A stretch of DNA of 57,179 nucleotides from Heteroscillospira sp050252415. GTDB lineage: Bacteria; Bacillota; Clostridia; Oscillospirales; Oscillospiraceae. The notes under the pieces were generated by a model. The model worked only from the letters and a program-made list of their open reading frames with translations. It did no database searches and was not told where the DNA came from. Of the stretch, positions 1-7,265 are shown in pieces. The stretch is taken from assembly GCA_050252415.1 (NCBI GenBank), contig JBFWKZ010000001.1, forward strand, positions 1 to 57,179. Direction: 5' to 3'. Made by a program: the position numbers and the translations under genes. Positions within the stretch are counted from its first letter, which is position 1; each line of letters starts with the position of its first letter.

Positions 1-375
1 CGAATTACTGAAAATACGATAACGAAGGCCATTGAATGCTCACGCATGGATGTTTACAACTGGTTTGCCGTCAAGCGGTATGACGCGTTGGAGAGACCAT
101 ATATGAATCTCTATCTTGAGATGAGCGAGCACGCCATTACAAACGGTGTCGTTGCAAGTGATATCTTGCGCGAACATCTATCCGCATATTTCAGATATGT
201 GGACAGCGATTACAAGGACTTGAAAAAACTGCTTGGAATCGATCCGCTTGTCATCACCGTGCTTCCCACCGGGACAATCGAGAGCTATGAACAGCAAAAC
301 AGCCGTATTATCCGTAAAATAAATCCCTCGCATTATGATGTGACAGGCATTGAGAGGCTTGCCGGGAGACGGTAA
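1..375 (+). CDS. Hypothetical protein, C-terminal part (5' end outside window)
   Basis: The frame is open from the first base of the window and ends with TAA at 373-375. A methionine at 46 is internal and has no ribosome site, so the gene almost certainly begins upstream. The visible 124 residues are soluble and mixed alpha/beta, with no membrane segment. They end in a stretch containing VITVLPTGTIESY and a basic tail. I do not recognise the family. The stop lies 45 bases before the GAF/GGDEF/HD-GYP gene on the same strand, so the two may be co-transcribed. No function is proposed. Confidence 0.6.
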   Translation, partial: RITENTITKAIECSRMDVYNWFAVKRYDALERPYMNLYLEMSEHAITNGVVASDILREHLSAYFRYVDSDYKDLKKLLGIDPLVITVLPTGTIESYEQQNSRIIRKINPSHYDVTGIERLAGRR

Positions 376-420
376 ATGCGGGTTCCAACGCGAAATGTCA
401 GAGAGAGGAGGGCTGGATAA

Positions 421-2961
421 GTGGTATACAATTTGTTTTTCTGGGGCGTACCCGTCATTACGCTTGCAACCTATCTTATCCTTATATTTTTCTTTGCGAT
501 AAGCAAGAAAGATAGGGCGATACGGGCTTTCCAGCCCATATTGTTTGCCTTGGCCCTCTGGAGCGCCTCTTCTCTGCTCATGAAGCTGCAACTCCCACCG
601 GGACCGCTGTTTTGGAACAAGATGATGATGGTGGGCGTCATCACCAGCCCGCTCCTCATATACATATTCCTGTCTGTTTTTACCGATACCGTGCGCATCT
701 TCCGCATGGCTGCCTTTTCCCTGGTCACGATCGCTTTTATTGTCATAGATATCACCTTGGGGATAGTGAATTACGCCAACGTTATAGAGAAGACGGTTAT
801 TGAGGGCGGGAAAACCATCAATCAAATCGAGTTTTCGTATGAATTGAGTATGTGGGCGGTACCGACCTATATCGCCATGCTCTTTTTTACCGTGATTATT
901 ACTAAAAAAATTCACTATTGTCTCAAGACAAATAAATCCGAATATAAAGCTGTCCGCCCAATTCTGATCGGTATTATCCTTGTGTTCTGCGGCCTGCTTT
1001 CAAATATTATTCCTCAGCTGGGAAAATACCCTATCGATATTCTCACCAGTTTTATAAACGGTCTGCTCATCTTCTACGCGATCTACCGCAACCGCATGCT
1101 GGAGATGAAGTTCATGCTGACACAGGGCTTGGTCTACTCCATTTTTTCCTGTATTATCATGGGCGTCTATATCTTCGTGGCCTATCATCTAAACAGGCTG
1201 CTTGCCGGGGTATATTTGGCCAATGAGTATATCGTCTTTATTCTTGCGCTGTTGGTTGCCATGCTGTTCCAACCTGTCTTAAGCCTTACAAAAAAGTTAT
1301 CTGAGCTTATTTTCTATAAATCTGAGTATTCTCAGCGGAATGCGCTTAAATCCTTTAATATCAATATCTCAAACACGCTTAGCCTGACTGAGATATCCGA
1401 CAAATTTATTGAGACGATTAATAACGCAATGAATCCGCGCCACACATGTCTCCTCCTTGAAGATGACGAGACCGGCGTTTACACCACTTTCAATTCCCTG
1501 CAAAAACTAAACCCCATGGCGCTGACGCTAGACGGTGATCACCCTGTCGTTGCGTGGCTGCGTGAAAAAAATCAGTGCATTACGCGCGAGGAGCTTGACC
1601 ACAGCATTTTATTTAAGTCGATGTGGGACGCTGAGCTGACCGCTCTGCGCAACATGGACACCGAGGTCCTTGTTCCACTGAGATGCCGCGACGACCTTAT
1701 CGGCATTATCCTGCTTACCTCCCGGCGCAATAATATCTCCTATACATCCGACGATCTCGATTTACTTAAATCTTTCAGTGCGTCTACGGCTATGGCAATC
1801 AGCAACGCCGCATTGTATGCCAAGGCCAAAAATGAGGCGTACACCGACGATATGACCGGGATATACAATCGCCGGTATCTCTTTAAATATCTCAAAGAAC
1901 AACTTTTCGAGCGCCGTGCCGACACGGTGTCGATCATCATTTTTGATCTCGACCGCTTTAAGCTCTATAACGAGCTGTACGGTTATACCGAGGGCGACAA
2001 TGCCATTGCCAAAGTCGCCGCATTGATTGCCAAATTTGTCGACCGCCGGGGAATCAGCGTGCGGTACAGCGGTGAACAATTTGCCGCCGTCCTGCCGGGA
2101 GTAGACGCTTCCAACGCCCGCATCCTCGCCGAGAAGGTCCGCGTTAAAGTGCAGCAGACCTTTTTCGACGATGAGAGCACAACAAAGCAGTTCCTGACCA
2201 TAAGCTCCGGAATATGTTCATATCCCGTCTGTGCCGGAACGTCCGACGAGCTTCTGCACCGTGCAAACCTTGCCCTCCTGAAGGCAAAGGAGGCGGGGAA
2301 AAATACGACCGTCGTCTATGCCTCGGCCAAAAGCACCGCGCTCAACGCCGAAGAGGACCGCAACAACGATACATCGGATCTGCGGGCGACGATATACGCA
2401 CTGACCGCCGCGATTGACGCCAAGGATCACTATACTTTTGCCCATTCACAGAATGTTGCCAAATACGCCACCGCAATTGCCCGGGAGCTCGGTCTGGACA
2501 GTGTAACCCAAAAGATTATCTATGAGGCCGGACTGTTACATGATGTTGGAAAGATCGGTATTCCTGAACATATTCTGACAAAGGCCGAAAGACTGACGGA
2601 TGAGGAGTATACGATTATCCGAAAACACGTTGACATCTCAATCAACATTGTCAAGCATCTTCCTTCGATGGCTCATGTTATTCCTGCGATCGTTGCCCAC
2701 CATGAACGGTGGGACGGCAAGGGTTATCCAAGAGGAATATCCGGCGAGCGTATCCCGATCGAAGCCAGATGTCTTGCTGTGGCGGATACGTTCGATGCCA
2801 TTACGTCCATCCGCCCATATAAGACCCCGCTTTCCACAGAATACGCGCTGCGGGAGATTGAGCGCAATATCGGGACACAATTCGACCCCAAAGTTGCCAG
2901 CGCCTTTTTGCGCATGGTGCGTGCGGGCCGGGTTGACGTAACTCCGGCAACGTCTTTGTAA
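421..2961 (+). CDS. Membrane GAF-GGDEF-HD-GYP signalling protein
   Basis: A predicted cyclic-di-GMP signalling protein of 846 residues. Residues 1-300 hold about seven to eight hydrophobic helices, resembling the 7TM sensor region found before some kinases. A GAF-like domain covers roughly 320-460 and a GGDEF domain roughly 470-630. An HD-GYP domain follows at roughly 660-840, with HDVGKIGIPEHIL near 707 and HHERWDGKGYP near 759. The HD-GYP metal ligands look intact, so c-di-GMP phosphodiesterase activity is plausible. The GGDEF signature reads YSGEQF near 549, which departs from GG(D/E)EF and suggests weak or absent cyclase activity. The GTG start at 421 follows a strong GAGAGGAGGG site. A bidirectional terminator ends the transcript. 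Confidence 0.9.
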   Translation: MVYNLFFWGVPVITLATYLILIFFFAISKKDRAIRAFQPILFALALWSASSLLMKLQLPPGPLFWNKMMMVGVITSPLLIYIFLSVFTDTVRIFRMAAFSLVTIAFIVIDITLGIVNYANVIEKTVIEGGKTINQIEFSYELSMWAVPTYIAMLFFTVIITKKIHYCLKTNKSEYKAVRPILIGIILVFCGLLSNIIPQLGKYPIDILTSFINGLLIFYAIYRNRMLEMKFMLTQGLVYSIFSCIIMGVYIFVAYHLNRLLAGVYLANEYIVFILALLVAMLFQPVLSLTKKLSELIFYKSEYSQRNALKSFNINISNTLSLTEISDKFIETINNAMNPRHTCLLLEDDETGVYTTFNSLQKLNPMALTLDGDHPVVAWLREKNQCITREELDHSILFKSMWDAELTALRNMDTEVLVPLRCRDDLIGIILLTSRRNNISYTSDDLDLLKSFSASTAMAISNAALYAKAKNEAYTDDMTGIYNRRYLFKYLKEQLFERRADTVSIIIFDLDRFKLYNELYGYTEGDNAIAKVAALIAKFVDRRGISVRYSGEQFAAVLPGVDASNARILAEKVRVKVQQTFFDDESTTKQFLTISSGICSYPVCAGTSDELLHRANLALLKAKEAGKNTTVVYASAKSTALNAEEDRNNDTSDLRATIYALTAAIDAKDHYTFAHSQNVAKYATAIARELGLDSVTQKIIYEAGLLHDVGKIGIPEHILTKAERLTDEEYTIIRKHVDISINIVKHLPSMAHVIPAIVAHHERWDGKGYPRGISGERIPIEARCLAVADTFDAITSIRPYKTPLSTEYALREIERNIGTQFDPKVASAFLRMVRAGRVDVTPATSL

Positions 2962-3151
2962 GACGTTTTGCCAGGGTGTGGAACTTTGGGCTTTTTCTGC
3001 AAATGCCTACTTTCCCAATGACGGGACAAGAGGCCTGCAATCCGGGAAATGTTATGCCGGGTATGGTACCGGATTATGTATGCCGTGGTAACGGTGCAGA
3101 CCATATCCGTACCTGTACGCCTGTAGCAATTTTGTATGAAAGGACAAAAAA

Positions 3152-3197
3152 GTCCGGCAGACGATGGTGAGTGATCCTCACATCTGCCGGACCTCGT
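3152..3197. terminator. Bidirectional intrinsic terminator
   Basis: A 10-bp perfect stem (GTCCGGCAGA / TCTGCCGGAC) with a 21-base interior is followed by CTCGTTTTT on the plus strand. On the minus strand it is followed by CTTTTTTG. It sits between the convergent GGDEF/HD-GYP gene and the response regulator and can serve both. In the rest of 2962-3333 I see no gene. Confidence 0.8.
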
Positions 3198-3333
3198 TTT
3201 TCCCGGAGGCTGGTGTTTCCGGTTTTTGCGTTTTGCCGTAACTTTACTTTTGGAGCCTATTTATCCGAGCTGAGGAGCCGTTTTTTACAAATGCGGTCAC
3301 GATTTTATGACGTACTGACACGGCTTTGCTTAT

Positions 3334-4014
3334 TCAGGCCTGATCTGCCTTGTAGTAAACCATTGACGGCCTGCCGCCGGTATCGTAATTTATGCGGTTC
3401 ACGACTTCGCCGCGTTCTGCCAGGTAATTCATATAGCGACGGACGGTTACGGCAGAGAGTCCGGAGACTTCGGACAACTCCGCGCTGGTACATCCATCCG
3501 TCGGAGAGTCGTCCAGACAGCGCCGTATGCGCTCAAGCGTATGCTCCTGCAGACCCTTTGGGACCCCCTCAGACGCAGTGGGGATTCCGGCGGCAAAAAG
3601 AGCATCCAAGTCCTTCTGGCTGACGTTCTTGCGGCTTTCAATCGCTTCGCGGTAATGACAATAATTATCCAGCGCCTTTTGAAAGCGTTGGTGGGTAAAT
3701 GGCTTTACCAGATAGTCCGTGACGCCAAGCTTGAGAAGCGTATCGACGATTTTAGAGTCGTTTGCGGCAGTGACCATGATGACGTCGGCAAAGGCATTGC
3801 GTATACGCAGCTCACGCAACAGATCAAGTCCGGTATAATTTGGCATAAAAACGTCCAGAACAATAAGGTCTATGGGATTTATTGTCAGCCAGTTCAATGC
3901 CGTTTTTCCATCCCGAAACTCTTTTATGACCTCAAACCGGCAGTCACTCTCCAAAAATCCTCTGTTTATCATTGCGACCATGGGGTCGTCTTCAACGATT
4001 GCGACTTTATACAT
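3334..4014 (-). CDS. CitB/DcuR-type response regulator
   Basis: A 226-residue DNA-binding response regulator. The receiver domain has the acidic pair ED-D at 9-11, phospho-acceptor Asp54 (IVLDVFMP) and the conserved lysine in YLVKPF near 106. The C-terminal part (about 150-226) is a helix-turn-helix of the type paired with CitA/DcuS kinases. The ATG at 4014 is preferred over an in-frame upstream ATG because it follows AGGAG at the right distance. The gene overlaps the end of its kinase by 8 bases, so the two are translationally coupled. By family it should respond to an external carboxylate such as citrate or a C4-dicarboxylate. Its targets are not visible, although the window contains several carboxylate transporter genes. 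Confidence 0.9.
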   Translation of the reverse strand: MYKVAIVEDDPMVAMINRGFLESDCRFEVIKEFRDGKTALNWLTINPIDLIVLDVFMPNYTGLDLLRELRIRNAFADVIMVTAANDSKIVDTLLKLGVTDYLVKPFTHQRFQKALDNYCHYREAIESRKNVSQKDLDALFAAGIPTASEGVPKGLQEHTLERIRRCLDDSPTDGCTSAELSEVSGLSAVTVRRYMNYLAERGEVVNRINYDTGGRPSMVYYKADQA

Positions 4015-5623
4015 TAATATCTCCTCGATTGATATGGAAAGATACGAAGAAGGCCGCTCCTTCCTGCGGCTTGCTTTCAACCCGAATTTGCCCGTGATAG
4101 AGTGTCACAAGATTCTTCACCAGCGCAAGGCCTGTGCCACGGCCGGCACCTTTAGTGGAAAAACCGCGCTTAAATATTTTCGGCAGCGTATCCGGCAGAA
4201 TTCCAGGCCCCGTATCTTCAACACAGATCAGCAGACTGTCTGCCTTTTCCCGAATGCTGACGATGATTTCCTTAATGCGGTGGGATGAGCGGTCCAGACT
4301 ATCGGTTGCGTTTTCGATAAGATTACCAAGGATCGTTACCAGAGCGCTGGAAGGCAGGAAACGTTCATCGCCGGAAAGTGAGCTCTGCGGATCTGTGTGC
4401 AGGGAGATGCCAAGCTCGGCGGCACGGCTGGTTTTTCCCACCAGCATTGCGGCAACCGCGGGGTCGCAAATATGATCTCTGATATGGCTGACCTCTTGCT
4501 GCTGCACCCGCGTGATATTCAGGATATATTGCTCGGCTTTTTCGGCCTGACCAAGCTGAATAAGCCCTAATATAATATGTAGTTTGTTCATAAATTCATG
4601 GGTATAAGAACGCATTGCCTCCACCATATGACGCACGCCAGTAAGATCCTCGGCAAGTTCCGTGACCTCGGTGCGGTCACGCAAAATCTCTACCGCACCT
4701 GCGATATTTCCATTTTCCATGATAGGCATACGGTCGGATATGGCACATATGCCGGGGATACGCTGGATGTTCACGTTATATTCGGCTTTTTCGGTTTCCA
4801 GAATACGGGGCAGGTACGATTCGGGATAGATCGTTTTTAAAGGCTCGCCGATAAGGTTCGTTTTGTCATCGATACCCAATATCCTTTTTGCGGCGTGGTT
4901 TATATAGATGATTTTTGCGTCGATATCTATCGCCAGAATGCCTTCTTCCAAGGCCTCGAGAATATCCTCGCGCTGGTTCAGCCGATGCCGGAACGCATCC
5001 GGCTCAAACCCCATCAGAGAGTCTTTGACCGATCGCGAATAGCGGTATGAAAGATAGAAGGCGGCGGCGACTGCGGCGGCGGTTATCAGAGAAAAATAGC
5101 CTATCGTGATTTGCTGCAAATGGTGAATACTGTATGCGCTGATGCCAATCGAGACAAAGCCCAAAAGGTTGCTATCCGAGTCGTGTACAGTGACCAGAGC
5201 GCGTCTTGCCGTGCCCAGTATTCCGGGACCGGCGTTCATATAGCGGTATGATCCCTGCAATGCGGAAATAGACTTTTCATCAGGATATTTTGTTCCAAGA
5301 TAACTGGGGTCCGGACAGTAGAGAATGGTTCCGTCCGCGTCAACGATCACGATGGCGTCAATGTTATAGACCTTTGTGATGACGCCGTCAAGATAGTTCG
5401 TAACATCTTTGAAATCAGAGCGGCCTGTGAGCGCATCGGTCACGCAGGGAGCCTGAGCAATCACCTGAGCGGAATTTAAAAGATTGTTGTCGAGATTCCG
5501 ATATTCCATTTTCATCGTAAACCATAAAATGCCGCCCAAAACCGTAATAATGGCGATAAGCGTAAAAAACAGACTCATATGTGCGAGCTGCTGACGGAAG
5601 GGTATCGGATCGGCTGCTTTCAT
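4007..5623 (-). CDS. CitA/DcuS-family sensor histidine kinase
   Basis: A 538-residue membrane sensor kinase. The order is an N-terminal membrane helix, an extracytoplasmic single-Cache (PAS-like) domain of about 130 residues, a second membrane helix near 185-205 and a cytoplasmic PAS domain. A Spo0B-type dimerisation helix follows, with the phospho-acceptor in HEFMNKLH (His near 342). The ATPase domain has N-box NLIENATDSLD, G-box EDTGPGI and GTGLALVKNLV. The start at 5623 is chosen because GAGAGGAG precedes it. Family knowledge suggests sensing of a small carboxylate. The pair is divergent from the ATP synthase operon, separated by about 200 AT-rich bases. Confidence 0.92.
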   Translation of the reverse strand: MKAADPIPFRQQLAHMSLFFTLIAIITVLGGILWFTMKMEYRNLDNNLLNSAQVIAQAPCVTDALTGRSDFKDVTNYLDGVITKVYNIDAIVIVDADGTILYCPDPSYLGTKYPDEKSISALQGSYRYMNAGPGILGTARRALVTVHDSDSNLLGFVSIGISAYSIHHLQQITIGYFSLITAAAVAAAFYLSYRYSRSVKDSLMGFEPDAFRHRLNQREDILEALEEGILAIDIDAKIIYINHAAKRILGIDDKTNLIGEPLKTIYPESYLPRILETEKAEYNVNIQRIPGICAISDRMPIMENGNIAGAVEILRDRTEVTELAEDLTGVRHMVEAMRSYTHEFMNKLHIILGLIQLGQAEKAEQYILNITRVQQQEVSHIRDHICDPAVAAMLVGKTSRAAELGISLHTDPQSSLSGDERFLPSSALVTILGNLIENATDSLDRSSHRIKEIIVSIREKADSLLICVEDTGPGILPDTLPKIFKRGFSTKGAGRGTGLALVKNLVTLYHGQIRVESKPQEGAAFFVSFHINRGDINV

Positions 5624-5763
5624 TCCATATTCTCCTCTCGTGTGTTGTTTTATTATAGGGCCAAATAATCCGCATGTCAAACGGAGGCTGTGTTTACATT
5701 ATATATTTTTTTTACTTTCAAAACATTGGCAAAACTATATTATACAGATAAAATAGATTTGTA

Positions 5764-5791
5764 TTGCTCATATGTGTATAATATGTATAAT
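5764..5791 (+). promoter_or_regulatory. Candidate promoter of the atp operon
   Basis: TTGCTC (5764-5769), a 16-base spacer and TATAAT (5786-5791) lie 29 bases before the atpB start. A second TATAAT sits at 5777-5782. The -10 hexamers are perfect but the -35 is weak, so the exact promoter is uncertain. The ribosome site GGGAGG lies just before atpB. Confidence 0.4.
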
Positions 5792-5820
5792 GACAAATAT
5801 GGTAGGGAGGCGATAAAATA

Positions 5821-6516
5821 ATGGAATCATTTCAAGAATCGATACTTGACAATCTCAGTAATCCCATTGTCTTTACGATCCCGCTTTTCGGCGGCATACC
5901 GGTGGCGCAATCTGTGGTTGGAAGTTGGATAACCATGGCGACGATCATGATACTTACGCTTTTACTTACACAGAACCTCAAAGAACGCAACCCCGGTAAG
6001 GTCCAGATCGTGATTGAAGCAGGCGTCAGCTATTTAAATAACTTCGTTAAGGAACATACCGGCGAGCGATGGCGCTCATTTGCTCCATATCTCGGTACGA
6101 TAACATTATATATTGCGCTTTCAAACGTAAGCGGGCTGTTTGGCATTTCCCCGCCGACAAAGGATGTTAACGTCACGGCGGCGCTTGCCGTTATGAGTGG
6201 AGTGCTCATCTATGGCGCACAGTTTTACTGCCGCGGATTTATAGGCGGACTAAAACATTTTGCAGAGCCAATACCATTGCTTTTGCCCATAAATCTCATG
6301 GAGATATTCGTCCGACCGCTGGCGCTGTGTATGCGACTGTTTGGCAATATATTGGGCGCCTACATTATCATGGAAATGATAAAGTATTTTTTGCCGATCG
6401 TGGTACCCGTGCCGTTCAGTCTGTATTTTGATCTGTTTGACGGAGCAATTCAGACAATAATCTTTGTATTCCTAACAACCCTGTTTCTCGGTGAGGGGAT
6501 TCAGGAAGAAGAATAA
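5821..6516 (+). CDS. atpB: F1Fo ATP synthase subunit a
   Basis: The membrane stator subunit that forms the ion half-channels next to the c-ring. The 231 residues hold about five to six hydrophobic helices. The hallmark helix contains the essential arginine in LALCMRLFGN near residue 180. The last helix has IQTIIFVFLTTLFL and the protein ends in a short acidic tail. Length and motif order match bacterial AtpB. It is the first gene of the atp operon (no atpI is seen) and is followed after 28 bases by atpE. Confidence 0.96.
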   Translation: MESFQESILDNLSNPIVFTIPLFGGIPVAQSVVGSWITMATIMILTLLLTQNLKERNPGKVQIVIEAGVSYLNNFVKEHTGERWRSFAPYLGTITLYIALSNVSGLFGISPPTKDVNVTAALAVMSGVLIYGAQFYCRGFIGGLKHFAEPIPLLLPINLMEIFVRPLALCMRLFGNILGAYIIMEMIKYFLPIVVPVPFSLYFDLFDGAIQTIIFVFLTTLFLGEGIQEEE

Positions 6517-6544
6517 ACGAAGCAAAAATTAGGAGGAAACAAAA

Positions 6545-6763
6545 ATGGATTTAGCAATGATTGCCGCCGGTATCGCAGCTTTTACTGGAGCCGGAGCAGG
6601 AATCGGTATCGGTATAGCCACCGGAAAAGCGAGTGAGGCGATCGCCAGACAGCCTGAGGCGGGTGGATCCATCAGAACCGCACTGCTTTTGGGCTGTGCA
6701 CTGGCTGAAGGTACTGCAATATTCGGATTCATCACCGCTTTGCTCATCATATTCACACATTAA
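6545..6763 (+). CDS. atpE: F1Fo ATP synthase subunit c
   Basis: The ring-forming proteolipid of 72 residues: two glycine-rich helices joined by the polar loop ARQPEAGG. The ion-carrying carboxylate is the glutamate in ALAEGTAIFGF on helix 2. Sodium-type c-subunits such as Ilyobacter have a glutamine in helix 1 (GVGQG) and a serine after the glutamate (AEST). Here those positions are isoleucine (GIGIG) and glycine (AEGT). The sequence therefore argues for proton coupling. The ribosome site is AGGAGG. Confidence 0.96.
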   Translation: MDLAMIAAGIAAFTGAGAGIGIGIATGKASEAIARQPEAGGSIRTALLLGCALAEGTAIFGFITALLIIFTH

Positions 6764-6776
6764 GGGGGCACACCCA

Positions 6777-7265
6777 ATGTTGGACTTCCAACTATCCACT
6801 ATTGTCTGGACAGTGGTAAACCTTCTGGTTTTGTATTTATTTTTAAAAAAATTCTTATTTGGCCGCATAAATGCGATGCTTGACAAACGCTCACAGATGG
6901 TTGAGGAGACCATTGCCGATGCCGAGCGGAAGCGTACAGAGGCTGAGAAGCTTAGAGCAGACTATGAGAGCCATGTTGCCGCAGCACATGAAGAGGCTGA
7001 GATTATCGTGACTAACGCGAAAAAACGCGCCGATGCCGAGCGCGAGCGCTTACTCAGCGAGGCACAGGAAAATGCGCACGCAATACTCACGGCCGCTCAG
7101 CTGCGGGGGGAGAGAGACAGGGAAAATATGCTGCGCTCAGCGCGTGCGCAGGTCGTTTCTCTGTCGTTGCTTGCCGCCTCGAAACTCGCGGGAAAGAAAC
7201 TGGACAGCGACACAGACCGTGAGATAATCGATGAATTTTTGAACGAAGCAGGTGAGCGCCGATGA
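6777..7265 (+). CDS. atpF: F1Fo ATP synthase subunit b
   Basis: The peripheral stalk subunit of 162 residues. One N-terminal hydrophobic helix (about 5-25, ending near FLKKFLFGRI) is followed by a long charged coiled coil rich in A, E, R and K. The ATG at 6777 is chosen because it leaves a normal b-subunit N-terminus; the frame itself is open further upstream without a ribosome site. Its stop overlaps the start of the next gene by 4 bases (ATGA), so translation is coupled to the delta-alpha gene. Confidence 0.95.
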   Translation: MLDFQLSTIVWTVVNLLVLYLFLKKFLFGRINAMLDKRSQMVEETIADAERKRTEAEKLRADYESHVAAAHEEAEIIVTNAKKRADAERERLLSEAQENAHAILTAAQLRGERDRENMLRSARAQVVSLSLLAASKLAGKKLDSDTDREIIDEFLNEAGERR

